A stretch of 64,000 nt of DNA from a bacterium. Lineage in GTDB: Bacteria; Patescibacteriota; Saccharimonadia; Saccharimonadales; UBA4665. The notes beneath the pieces were generated by a model. It worked only from the letters and a program-made list of their open reading frames with translations, did not search any database and was not told where the DNA came from. The DNA is taken from contig JAKBVU010000002.1 of NCBI GenBank assembly GCA_021841155.1, forward strand, positions 1 to 64,000, given 5' to 3'. Shown piece after piece: positions 27,068 to 36,348 of the stretch. How positions within the stretch are numbered: the first letter of the stretch is position 1; each line of letters starts with the position of its first letter. The translations under genes and the position numbers were made by a program.

Positions 27068-28279
27068 TTAACCTAAATTATAAGGATAATGACTTAACAA
27101 GCGACAGTCGTTAGCAGTAATCAATACATCATCTTCAATTCTAACACCAAAACCATTTTTTTCAAGATAAAAACCTGGTTCGATAGTAATAATCATTCCT
27201 GGTTTTAAAGTTTGGTTATAATTTCCTACATCATGAACATCTAGCCCTAAAAAATGACTGACAGCATGAGGATAATAATTTTTAACTAATGATTTATCTC
27301 TTTTGGTTAAAATTTTTAATCTAATCAAAGCCTCAAAAATCAAATTAAAAACTCTTTGTTCAAGATCATGATAACTTAAACCCGGTTTTAAAATATCTAT
27401 AGCTTGATCATGAATTTCTAAAACAGATTCATAAACGGCTTTTTTCAAACCTTTAATCGGAACGGCTGAAAAAGTTCTGGATAAATCGGCTGCATAATGA
27501 TTATATTCAGCTCCAATATCAACTACAATTAAATCATTGGGCTTAATTGGTTGATTATTAACTGTATAGTGTGGCAAAACAGCATTACGGCCACTAGCTA
27601 CAATTGGATTAAAAGCATGTCGACTAGCTTGTCGACAAAAAACATCATTAATATCGGCTTGTAATTGATTTTCATTTTTATAATTTTGAAGATTATGATC
27701 AATTCTCAAAAAAGCTTCCTCTGTAATATCAATAGCTTTTTGAATAGCCAATACTTCTTCATCGCTTTTAATTTGTCTTAGCCCAGACAATAATTCATTA
27801 AGATTAAATTGAGTTAACGGTAGTTTAAGAGACATGATGATTTCTTGTAAATTTAAACTTGCCGGATTCAACCAAAAACCAGACTGTTGATCATAAGATT
27901 GATTAGTTTTAATTAAACCAATTTTTTTAAACTTATGGCCTAAATCTTTTAATAACTCTAGGCCTTGGCGATAATTTAAAATATGATTAATTCCACTAAT
28001 TTGACTAATTTGAGCAAAATTATACTGGCCTTCAAATATATCTTGGTAATTACTATGATCAGCTAAAACTAACCACTCATTTTGACTATCCATAACTAAC
28101 CAAGCTTGAGGTAAATCTAAACCTGTTAAATACCAAAAATTACTGTCTTGAATAAATTCATAAGCTTCATCTGATTTTTTCTGTAATAATGCATTAGCTG
28201 TAAGAACCATTAAACTGTCATTTGATAATAAATTTCTTAATTTAGACCGATTTTCTGAAAAAAAACTTTGATTTAACAT
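27068..28279 (-). CDS. pepP: Xaa-Pro aminopeptidase (M24)
   Basis: Removes N-terminal residues before proline from peptides. 403 residues: N-terminal creatinase-like domain, then the pita-bread domain with metal ligands Asp in VVDIGAEYNHYAADLSRTF (two Asp), His in YPHAVSHFLGLDVHD, Glu in ITIEPGFY and Glu in VRIEDDVLI. It fits with the oligopeptide-binding protein two genes downstream as part of peptide scavenging. Confidence 0.92.
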   Translation of the reverse strand: MLNQSFFSENRSKLRNLLSNDSLMVLTANALLQKKSDEAYEFIQDSNFWYLTGLDLPQAWLVMDSQNEWLVLADHSNYQDIFEGQYNFAQISQISGINHILNYRQGLELLKDLGHKFKKIGLIKTNQSYDQQSGFWLNPASLNLQEIIMSLKLPLTQFNLNELLSGLRQIKSDEEVLAIQKAIDITEEAFLRIDHNLQNYKNENQLQADINDVFCRQASRHAFNPIVASGRNAVLPHYTVNNQPIKPNDLIVVDIGAEYNHYAADLSRTFSAVPIKGLKKAVYESVLEIHDQAIDILKPGLSYHDLEQRVFNLIFEALIRLKILTKRDKSLVKNYYPHAVSHFLGLDVHDVGNYNQTLKPGMIITIEPGFYLEKNGFGVRIEDDVLITANDCRLLSHYPYNLG

Positions 28280-28316
28280 AAATAAAAACCCATGACAATC
28301 AGTATAGCAAAATATC

Positions 28317-29819
28317 TCACAAATATTTTTTTATAATTTTAGCTTTTTGAGAACCAATAAATTGAACCAAATCTTTTTCAGTCGTTTTTTTAATCTGATC
28401 AACTGAACCATATTTTTTAAGAAGCTTACGTTTAGTTACAGGCCCAATATCAATAATGTTATCTAAACTAGACTTTAATGAATTTTGTCTTTTTAAAACA
28501 GAATGGTAGCTAACCGCAAAGCGATGACTCTCGTCGCGAACTCTTTGTAATAATTTAATTAAAGCTAAATTTTTATCTATATTTAAAACTAAAAAATTAT
28601 CTGTCTGTTGAATGATAATATTATATTTTTTAACAAACTCCTGATTCAATTCAATCAAACTAGCCGGCTGACCATCTAAAGAACTTTGCTGAATAATAAT
28701 CTGCTCATTTTTTTTAGCTAAGCCAATGAATGGAACTTGAAAATTTTTTCTTAAATTTCTAGCTTCAATAGCTGCACTTAATTGACCTTTTCCACCATCA
28801 ATTAAGATTAAATCTGGCTGACCCCAATTTGATAAATTTTTATCTGAAAAACGACGAAAAATTGTTTCTTTCATATTATAAAAATCATTATTATGGTCAA
28901 TTTTAGTCTTAAATTTACGGTAATCAACTTTAGAACTAACACCGTTAATAAAAACTACCATACTAGCCACAACGTTCGTACCTGACATATGAGAAATATC
29001 ATAACCTTCAATCCGTTGAATAAGATTTTCTAAATTCAATAAAGTCATTAATTGAGTAATAGCTTCATCTTTTTTTAAATCAGAGAATTCATGTCTATGA
29101 AACATAACTTGATCATTTAGTTGTTTTAAAGCTATTAACTGATTTCTAACCTTAGCAGCAGCTTCAAATTTCTGATGACCAGCCAGTTGATTCATGGTTT
29201 TAGTTAAATCGGTTTCAATTTTTTGTTGTTTACCTTCAATCACCATCATTAATTTTCTTAGATTAGATCGATAAACACTTAAAGGTGTTTTGTTTCGTCC
29301 TAAACCAGGATCAAGACCTAAATAATAATCTAAAGTAACTTTATTTTGATTTTTACTGATAGCATAAGGAAAGATTTTTCTTAAAAATTTTAAAGCTAAT
29401 TTAATTTGTACTCCGTTGAGATAAGGACCAAAGTATTTTGCTCCATCATCTAAGGGTCGACGAGTCAAAACAACAGTTGGATATAAACTATCATAATCTA
29501 TTCGAATATAATTTAAAGATTTATCATCTCTAAGTAAAATATTATACTTTGGCAAATAACGTCGAATCATTTCAGCTTCTAAGAAAAAAGCCTCTAACTC
29601 ACTTTCAACTTCCATATAATCTAAATCTGTAATCTCATTAATTAACGCTTTAGTTTTAGCGTCTTTCTGTTCGATATTTTGAAAATATTGCTTAACTCTA
29701 TTTTTTAATTTTTTGGCCTTACCAACATAAATAATTATTTCGTTCTGATCTTTATATAAATAAATTCCAGGAGATAAAGGCAAATTATTGATCTTATTTT
29801 TTAAATTTAAATTAGGCAT
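28317..29819 (-). CDS. uvrC: Excinuclease ABC subunit C (short form)
   Basis: Makes the dual incisions of nucleotide excision repair. 500 residues against about 600 in E. coli. GIY-YIG domain at the N-terminus (SPGIYLYKDQNEIIIYVGKA), UVR region near 210-240, RNase H-like endonuclease with YDISHMSGTNVVASMVVF and LILIDGGKGQLSAA, and one C-terminal helix-hairpin-helix region (IIDIGPVTKRKLLKKYG, VQFIGSQKAKIIKK). The gap to full length is mainly in the middle. uvrA lies 4 kb upstream; uvrB is not in the window. It overlaps trhO by 8 bp. Confidence 0.95.
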   Translation of the reverse strand: MPNLNLKNKINNLPLSPGIYLYKDQNEIIIYVGKAKKLKNRVKQYFQNIEQKDAKTKALINEITDLDYMEVESELEAFFLEAEMIRRYLPKYNILLRDDKSLNYIRIDYDSLYPTVVLTRRPLDDGAKYFGPYLNGVQIKLALKFLRKIFPYAISKNQNKVTLDYYLGLDPGLGRNKTPLSVYRSNLRKLMMVIEGKQQKIETDLTKTMNQLAGHQKFEAAAKVRNQLIALKQLNDQVMFHRHEFSDLKKDEAITQLMTLLNLENLIQRIEGYDISHMSGTNVVASMVVFINGVSSKVDYRKFKTKIDHNNDFYNMKETIFRRFSDKNLSNWGQPDLILIDGGKGQLSAAIEARNLRKNFQVPFIGLAKKNEQIIIQQSSLDGQPASLIELNQEFVKKYNIIIQQTDNFLVLNIDKNLALIKLLQRVRDESHRFAVSYHSVLKRQNSLKSSLDNIIDIGPVTKRKLLKKYGSVDQIKKTTEKDLVQFIGSQKAKIIKKYL

Positions 29820-30708
29820 TAGTTGGCAGTGAAGATTTGGTCTGACATGCTAAAGAACAAAAAAGATTTTTATCCTGGCAATCAGGACAAATAATTAATA
29901 ATTTATTACATTTTTTATTAGAACAATTAGCATAATTAGAGGTTTTTTTTCGACAATGACAACATTTAGCAATATCCTTAGTCTTAGAACTAAATTTAAG
30001 ACCCATCCGGCCATCAAAAGTATACATAGAACCCTGCCAATAACCATTATTACCATAAACAGAACCATACTTTTCGATTCCACCATCAATCTGATAAACA
30101 TCTTTAAAACCATACTTTTTCATTAAAACAGTCAAAACTTCACACCTAATGCCTCCAGTACAATATGTAATAACAGTTTTATCTTTTAAATGATTGTATT
30201 TTGGTTTTTTTAATTCAACTTTAAATTCTCTAGTATAATTTACTTCTGGTATTACAGCATTTTTAAAACGACCAGTCTCAGCTTCGTATTGATTTCGACC
30301 ATCAAAAAAAACTACCTCAGAATTTTTATTCTTAACAAGATCATGAACTTGTTGGGGACTTAAATGACGACCACCACCAACAAGTCCACGATCATTAACT
30401 TTTAATATGTCTTTTAAACCGAAAGTAACGATTTCATCTCTGACTTTAACACTTAAACGAGGAAAATCTTGATCCGTACCATCACTCCATTTATAACTTA
30501 TATCACGAAATTGATCATAAGTTTTATTATTTTTAACATACTTTTTTAAATCAACCTCTTGACCACCTAAAATTCCATTAATACCATGTTCGGCAATAAT
30601 AATTCTACCCTTTAAATTCAAGGATTGAGCTAATGTCTGTTGCCACAATCGAATTGCTTCAGGATCTTTAATAGGTCTAAAAATATAGAATAATATAATT
30701 TTATACAT
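29812..30708 (-). CDS. trhO: tRNA uridine(34) hydroxylase TrhO (rhodanese family)
   Basis: Oxygen-dependent hydroxylation of U34 in a subset of tRNAs. 298 residues: N-terminal ferredoxin-like UPF0176 domain (GRIIIAEHGINGILGGQ), rhodanese domain with the active-site loop ending CTGGIRCE, and a C-terminal cysteine-rich tail (CCHCRKKT, NCSNKKCNK, CPDCQ, CSLAC) that probably binds zinc. Together with mnmA and iscS in this window it indicates wobble-uridine modification is retained. Confidence 0.92.
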   Translation of the reverse strand: MYKIILFYIFRPIKDPEAIRLWQQTLAQSLNLKGRIIIAEHGINGILGGQEVDLKKYVKNNKTYDQFRDISYKWSDGTDQDFPRLSVKVRDEIVTFGLKDILKVNDRGLVGGGRHLSPQQVHDLVKNKNSEVVFFDGRNQYEAETGRFKNAVIPEVNYTREFKVELKKPKYNHLKDKTVITYCTGGIRCEVLTVLMKKYGFKDVYQIDGGIEKYGSVYGNNGYWQGSMYTFDGRMGLKFSSKTKDIAKCCHCRKKTSNYANCSNKKCNKLLIICPDCQDKNLFCSLACQTKSSLPTNA

Positions 30709-30716
30709 ATTAAAAA

Positions 30717-32069
30717 TTATATCTTAAAAATTAATAATATTAAGATTAAAACTACTAATAAAGCAATAACAATTAATAAACTAACATCAAGACTAGTCCA
30801 TGATCCTAATGAAAAATCTGGTCGTTGAACATTCTTTTCTTTTAAATTTTTTGACGGTAGATTTATAGTGTCTTTATTTTTAATCTGAACTTTTTCTTCA
30901 ATTAACTGATCAAATTGCTGGAAATTAGGTGGATCAATTTGATGAATTTGATCTCTTAAATCTTTCAAAAGAGGATCTCTTTCAAAATCTTTTTGGTGTT
31001 CTAATAATTCATATTTTAAATATTCTTCAATCGTACCAGTTCGTAAATATTCCTCGACTACTCTTTTCAGACCATTTAATGAAATTTCACGATTAAGATA
31101 AATAGTCTTAAGGCTGGCTCCTTCTACTTTAATATTGCTAGCTAAATTTAAATATTCTCGTTCATTAAGACGAATTTTAGGAGCTTCAATATTTTGGACT
31201 AATTTTTTCTTTGCTTCAAAATTATTTTTTATTGGATTAATTAAATTTTCTTTTTTTACAGCTATTTTTTTCTCTATCTTTTCAGTTTTTTCTATCTTAT
31301 CAGGATGATTCGTTCGTAAAGACTTCTCTAAATCTTCTATCATAATAGTTTTCTCGTATACAGCCTGCTCTAAAACTGTAATATTATTTAGTAATAGTTT
31401 ATCATTATTCTCTAATTTAGTTAATTGAGGTTGTGTTTCGTATATTTGACGAGACAAATCATCAATAAAACTTTTTTTTGAATTGTCAGGACGAGGCTTT
31501 AAAATATGAGTCATCGACTTAGTATTAACTTGTGGTTTTTCTAAATCACTGGTTTGATTTATTGTGACCGTACTGGGTTCCTCGTCTAAATCATTTATTT
31601 GACTAATTCGATTTAAATTAATTCTATTAACCGTTTCTTCAAAAACTGGTATTAATTCCCCACTGTTAGATAAATCTTCTAAAAACTTAAAACTATAAGG
31701 GAAATCTAAACGAACGTCCTCATTTAATTGATTTAATTGATGTCTAGCAATTTGAGAAATAACTATTTTAGATTGATTATTATCTAGTTCTTCGACTATT
31801 AAAGTTTCGTCTGCATCTGGTTCAAATTCTAAGCTATCATGGTCAATTATTGACTGATCGTTATCGTTTTGTTTGATTTCAAAAAATTCAGATAAATCTT
31901 GATCAAATGATTCATTATCTTCTTGAACCTCATCTAATAATTTTTTTTTATTAAAAAAACTACGCCAATTAAAATTCTTTTTTATTTTAATTGATTGATT
32001 TTCTAGATCTTCATCATCTTCATCGTCTTCGTCAACTTCAATATCTGACCGACCAGATCTGTATTCCAT
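30717..32069 (-). CDS. Tail-anchored coiled-coil protein, unknown
   Basis: 450 residues. The acidic N-terminus (DEDDEDDEDLENQSIKIKKN) is followed by a long low-complexity acidic region and a predicted coiled coil around 225-290 (NDKLLLNNITVLEQAVYEKT). A small folded region follows (NEREYLNLASNIKVEGASLK, GLKRVVEEYLRTGTIEEYL). The only membrane segment is at the very C-terminus (about 425-449, SLLIVIALLVVLILILL) with no residues beyond it except KI, so the protein is tail-anchored with its bulk in the cytoplasm. Between rplY and trhO. No family recognised. Confidence 0.65.
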   Translation of the reverse strand: MEYRSGRSDIEVDEDDEDDEDLENQSIKIKKNFNWRSFFNKKKLLDEVQEDNESFDQDLSEFFEIKQNDNDQSIIDHDSLEFEPDADETLIVEELDNNQSKIVISQIARHQLNQLNEDVRLDFPYSFKFLEDLSNSGELIPVFEETVNRINLNRISQINDLDEEPSTVTINQTSDLEKPQVNTKSMTHILKPRPDNSKKSFIDDLSRQIYETQPQLTKLENNDKLLLNNITVLEQAVYEKTIMIEDLEKSLRTNHPDKIEKTEKIEKKIAVKKENLINPIKNNFEAKKKLVQNIEAPKIRLNEREYLNLASNIKVEGASLKTIYLNREISLNGLKRVVEEYLRTGTIEEYLKYELLEHQKDFERDPLLKDLRDQIHQIDPPNFQQFDQLIEEKVQIKNKDTINLPSKNLKEKNVQRPDFSLGSWTSLDVSLLIVIALLVVLILILLIFKI

Positions 32070-32111
32070 AATAGCCTAATTATAAACTGACAAATTAAAA
32101 AATAAAACTTC

Positions 32112-32789
32112 TTAAGCTTCTTCTTTTGGTGGTACTTCAGTCTCTGATGATTCTTCTGTTTGATTATCTTGAACTTCTTCATCACCAGCCAAAGAATTAT
32201 TAGCCGCTTCAACTGCACTAGGCTCGTAAACAGATACTACACTTTGACTAACATCGGTCTTAATAGTCACGTTATCTGGCACAATCAATTCTTCAACCGT
32301 AATATGATCACCAACTGAAATTAATTTTTCAGCATCATAATATATTATATCTGGCAAATCTTTTGGTAATGCTTCAACTTCAACAGTTTCTAAGTGTTCG
32401 ATCACCAATAAACCTGAGCGTTCAGCTGGTGAAGATTCATTACCTTCTTGGTAAAGTGGCTTTAATGGGATTTCTGCTTCAACTATTTGATTTTCTTCAA
32501 TAGCACTGAAAACAACATGATTAATTCTTTGTTTAGTCGTTAAATAAGAAACTTCTTTAATAAGAGTTGTTAATTGCTTATTTTTATCGTCAATCATAAC
32601 AACTGGATGATGTTTACCGGCTGTTTGAACAACCTTAACTACATCATTAAAAGCTGCTTGTGCAATAATAGATTGATGGCCATGATCATTAATGACGATT
32701 GGCACTATACCATCTGAATAAAGTTTTTTAACTTGTTTCCCCACGATTTTTCGGTTCTGATATTTTAACTGAACTTGATCACTGGACAT
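32112..32789 (-). CDS. rplY: Ribosomal protein bL25 (CTC/TL5 form)
   Basis: 225 residues, the long general-stress form that binds 5S rRNA. N-terminal 5S-binding domain (KKLYSDGIVPIVINDHGHQS, VVMIDDKNKQLTTLIKEVSY, INHVVFSAIEENQ) and the C-terminal beta domain (LKPLYQEGNESSPAERSGLL, EALPKDLPDIIYYDAEKLISVGD). An acidic, low-complexity tail of ~30 residues. Strong AAGGAG ribosome binding site; first gene of the long operon running down to tRNA-Leu(CAG). Confidence 0.95.
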   Translation of the reverse strand: MSSDQVQLKYQNRKIVGKQVKKLYSDGIVPIVINDHGHQSIIAQAAFNDVVKVVQTAGKHHPVVMIDDKNKQLTTLIKEVSYLTTKQRINHVVFSAIEENQIVEAEIPLKPLYQEGNESSPAERSGLLVIEHLETVEVEALPKDLPDIIYYDAEKLISVGDHITVEELIVPDNVTIKTDVSQSVVSVYEPSAVEAANNSLAGDEEVQDNQTEESSETEVPPKEEA

Positions 32790-32831
32790 ATTAATTTTCT
32801 CTCCTTAATTTATATTATATCAAATTTTAAG

Positions 32832-32860
32832 TAGACAGATAAATTTTTTCTTAATACAAT
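32832..32860 (+). promoter_or_regulatory. Promoter of the DedA gene, leaderless type
   Basis: TAGACA (32832-32837), 17 bp, TACAAT (32855-32860), then 6 nt to ATG 32867. Confidence 0.65.
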
Positions 32861-32866
32861 AGTAAG

Positions 32867-33481
32867 ATGTTTAATGCGACACATTTATTAGAAATCGGTG
32901 GCTTGTGGCTTCTAGCAACTTTTATTTTTACTGAGGTTGGATTATTTTTAGGCTTTATTTTACCTGGTGATACCTTAGTTTTAACAGCTGGTGTTTTAGC
33001 TAAAGAAGGCAAATTTGCTTTATCTTCTACAATTATCGTAATCGCTTTAGCCGCGATTGCTGGCGATAATCTAGCTTATTGGATTGGCCATCATTTGGGA
33101 CCCAAAGTCTTTACTAAGCCAGACAGTTTATTACTCAGAAAAAGTCATATTGATCGAGCTGAAAAATTTTACGAAAAATATGGTTCTAAAACCGTATTAA
33201 TTGCTCATTTTTTTCCAGTTATTCGATCATTTTCTCCTCTTCTTGCTGGAGTTGGAAAAATGAATTATTTAAAATACTTACTATTTGACGTTATAGGTGA
33301 TATCGCTTGGTCGATTATTGTTACTTTACTTGGTTATTATGTTGCTTCCAGAATACCTGGTATCAATAATTATATTAATATTGTACTAGCAGCTATTATA
33401 GCTATTTCAATTATCCCAGTAGGTTGGCATCTTTATCAAAGATATCAAAAAAATAAAATAAATTCTCAAAAAAATAATTAA
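32867..33481 (+). CDS. DedA family membrane protein
   Basis: 204 residues, DedA/SNARE-associated family; some members act as flippases for C55-P or phosphatidyl lipids. Signatures: GLFLGFILPGDTLVLTAGVL, AIAGDNLAYWIGHHLG and HFFPVIRSFSPLLAGVGKM with its conserved Arg; four to six membrane segments. Leaderless start. Ends with a 4-bp overlap with convergent uvrA. Confidence 0.9.
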   Translation: MFNATHLLEIGGLWLLATFIFTEVGLFLGFILPGDTLVLTAGVLAKEGKFALSSTIIVIALAAIAGDNLAYWIGHHLGPKVFTKPDSLLLRKSHIDRAEKFYEKYGSKTVLIAHFFPVIRSFSPLLAGVGKMNYLKYLLFDVIGDIAWSIIVTLLGYYVASRIPGINNYINIVLAAIIAISIIPVGWHLYQRYQKNKINSQKNN

Positions 33482-36294
33482 GTTAACATCTTAGCTAAGT
33501 ATTGACCAGTATAACTATCTTTAATTTTAGCTAACTGTTCGGGTGTACCCTGACCAATAATTTGTCCGCCAGCTTGACCACCATCTTGACCCATATCAAT
33601 CAACCAATCAGCATTTTTAATAACATCTAAATTATGCTCGATAACTAAAACACTATTCTGGTTATCGACCAAAAGATGCAAAATTTTTAATAATTTTTTA
33701 ACATCATCCATGTGTAAACCAGTAGTTGGCTCATCTAAAATATAAAGTGTTTTACCGGTTGACCTTCTTGATAATTCACTAGCTAGTTTTATTCTCTGTG
33801 CTTCACCACCACTTAGAGTAGTAGCCGGTTGGCCTAATTTGATATAACCAACACCCACATTAACTAAAGTCTGTAATTTAACGGCAATATTAGGTACGTT
33901 TTGGAAAAAATCTAAAGCTTGTTCACACGTCATATCTAACACTTCACTAATATTTTTATTTTTATAATGAATTTCTAGAGCTTCTTTATTATAACGACGA
34001 CCATGACAAACTTCACATTCAACATAAACATCTGGCAAGAAATGCATTTCAATTTTTATAATCCCATCACCGGAACAATTTTCACAACGTCCACCTTTAA
34101 CATTAAAACTAAATCGACCAGCTGTATAACCTCTAACTTTTGAATCGGGTAAATTAGCAAATAGTTCTCTAATTGGAGTAAATAAACCGGTATAAGTAGC
34201 AGGGTTAGATCGAGGTGTTCGACCAATAGGTGATTGATCAATTACAATGGCTTTATCCAAATTCTCTAAACCTAAAATTTCTTGATGGTAACCAGGAACA
34301 GTGTTAGCTCGATGCAACCGAGCTAACAATTCTTTAGCTAAAATATCATTAATTAAACTTGATTTACCCGATCCTGATACTCCAGTGACCACACATAACA
34401 GTCCGAGAGGAATTTTAACCGTAACATCTTTTAAGTTATTTTCTTTAGCACCAATAATAGTTAAAAATTTTTTATTACCAGCTCGTCGTTTTTTTGGGAT
34501 TTCAATTTTTTTCAAACCACTTAAATATTGTCCAGTTAAGCTAGCTTGATTACGTTTAACTTCTTCTGGCGAACCAACTGCAATAATCTCCCCACCATGA
34601 ATACCAGCACCCGGACCAACATCAACCAGATAATCAGCGGCTAAAATTGTTTCTTCATCATGTTCAACAACAATAACGGTATTACCTAAATCTCTTAAAT
34701 GTTGGAGGGTTTTTATTAAACGACTATTATCGCGTTGATGAAGACCAATACTTGGTTCATCCAAAACATACAAAACACCTGTTAAGCCAGAACCTATTTG
34801 AGTCGCTAAACGAATTCGTTGTGATTCGCCACCACTTAGCGTATTGGCACTTCTTAAAAGTGTTAAATAATTTAAACCAACGTCATTTAAAAAAGTTAAT
34901 CGACTTATAATTTCTTTTAAAATTAATTTTGCGATTTTTTGTTCTTGATCATTTAATTTCAAAGAATTAATCCAAATTTTAACTTGATCAATTGATTGAG
35001 AACAGACGTCCATAATTGATTTTTGATTAATTTTAATAGCTAAAACTTCTGGTCTTAATCTTAAGCCATGACAAGCATGACATGATTTTTCTTGCATAAA
35101 TTTTTGAATATCTCGACGAATAAACTCACTATCTGTTTCTTTAAATCTTCGTTCTAAATTAGCAACTACACCTTCATATGTTGTCGTAAAAGAACGACCA
35201 TTACCTAATGATATTTGATAAGTTTCTAAACCAGTTCCATACATAATAATTTTCATCTGCTCTGGGTTCAATTCAGCGGTTGGTACTTGTAAAGAAAAAT
35301 TATAACGATCGGCAACTGCTTGAAGTTTTTTCATATACCAATTATCGACGTTAATCCTGTTATACGGTCTAATTGCTCCTTCACGAATAGTCAAATGGCC
35401 ATTGGGTATAACTAAGTCAGGATCAACTTCTAATTTTGAACCCAAACCAGTACAAACTGGACAAGCACCTTGAGGATTATTAAAGCTAAAAGTTCGTGGT
35501 TCTAATTCTGGAATTGCTATATCTGGATGATCTGGACAAGCATATAAAACCGAATAATCGGCTAAATATTGATTATTTTGATCTAATAATAAAATACGTT
35601 CTCCTCCAATTTCTAAAGATTGTTCAACCGATTGAACTAAACGAGTCCGATTATCATTATTAATAACCAGTCGATCAACTAAAATTTCAATTTTGTGACG
35701 GATATTTTTATCAAGAGTCGGAAATTCATCTAATTCATAAATTATGCCGTCAACTCTAACTCGACCGAAACCAACTTTAAGATATTGAGCTGAAATATGC
35801 TCAAAAGCACCTTTTTTATCATTAACAATCGGCGCTAAAATCATAATCCGTTGATCTTTAAAGTTTGATTCAATTTTTGAAATTATGCCACTCGATGTTT
35901 GTTTAAAAACCGGCCGACCATCGACTGGGCAATGAGGTATACCAATACGAGCATAAAGTAATCTTAAATAATCATAAATCTCTGTAACGGTAGCGACTGT
36001 TGAACGAGGATTTCTAGATGATGATTTTTGATCAATGCTAATGGCTGGGCTTAAACCGTCAATTTGATCAACATCGGGCTTTTCCATAATACCCAAAAAT
36101 TGTCGGGCATAACTACTAAGCGACTCAACATAACGACGTTGACCTTCAGCATATATAGTATCAAACGCTAAACTAGACTTTCCCGAACCAGATAAACCGG
36201 TTATAACTACTAATTGATCTCTAGGAATAGTTAAATCAACATTTTTTAAATTATGCTCTCTGGCTCCCTTGATATTTATTTGATTATTAGTCAT
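33478..36294 (-). CDS. uvrA: Excinuclease ABC subunit A
   Basis: Damage-recognition ATPase of nucleotide excision repair. 938 residues, full length. Two ABC modules: Walker A GLSGSGKSS near 37 and GVSGSGKSS near 640; signatures LSGGESQRIRLA and LSGGEAQRIKLA; Walker B LYVLDEPSIGLHQRD and LYILDEPTTGLHMDD. All zinc modules keep Cys pairs: CPDHPD and CPVCTG, CHACHG, and CENCSGDG with CEVCHG. Starts 54 bp downstream of obg and is in the same direction. Confidence 0.97.
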   Translation of the reverse strand: MTNNQINIKGAREHNLKNVDLTIPRDQLVVITGLSGSGKSSLAFDTIYAEGQRRYVESLSSYARQFLGIMEKPDVDQIDGLSPAISIDQKSSSRNPRSTVATVTEIYDYLRLLYARIGIPHCPVDGRPVFKQTSSGIISKIESNFKDQRIMILAPIVNDKKGAFEHISAQYLKVGFGRVRVDGIIYELDEFPTLDKNIRHKIEILVDRLVINNDNRTRLVQSVEQSLEIGGERILLLDQNNQYLADYSVLYACPDHPDIAIPELEPRTFSFNNPQGACPVCTGLGSKLEVDPDLVIPNGHLTIREGAIRPYNRINVDNWYMKKLQAVADRYNFSLQVPTAELNPEQMKIIMYGTGLETYQISLGNGRSFTTTYEGVVANLERRFKETDSEFIRRDIQKFMQEKSCHACHGLRLRPEVLAIKINQKSIMDVCSQSIDQVKIWINSLKLNDQEQKIAKLILKEIISRLTFLNDVGLNYLTLLRSANTLSGGESQRIRLATQIGSGLTGVLYVLDEPSIGLHQRDNSRLIKTLQHLRDLGNTVIVVEHDEETILAADYLVDVGPGAGIHGGEIIAVGSPEEVKRNQASLTGQYLSGLKKIEIPKKRRAGNKKFLTIIGAKENNLKDVTVKIPLGLLCVVTGVSGSGKSSLINDILAKELLARLHRANTVPGYHQEILGLENLDKAIVIDQSPIGRTPRSNPATYTGLFTPIRELFANLPDSKVRGYTAGRFSFNVKGGRCENCSGDGIIKIEMHFLPDVYVECEVCHGRRYNKEALEIHYKNKNISEVLDMTCEQALDFFQNVPNIAVKLQTLVNVGVGYIKLGQPATTLSGGEAQRIKLASELSRRSTGKTLYILDEPTTGLHMDDVKKLLKILHLLVDNQNSVLVIEHNLDVIKNADWLIDMGQDGGQAGGQIIGQGTPEQLAKIKDSYTGQYLAKMLT

Positions 36295-36348
36295 AAAACC
36301 TTAATTTTAGTCAAACTATTATACTAAAAAAATTACTTTATTAGAAGT

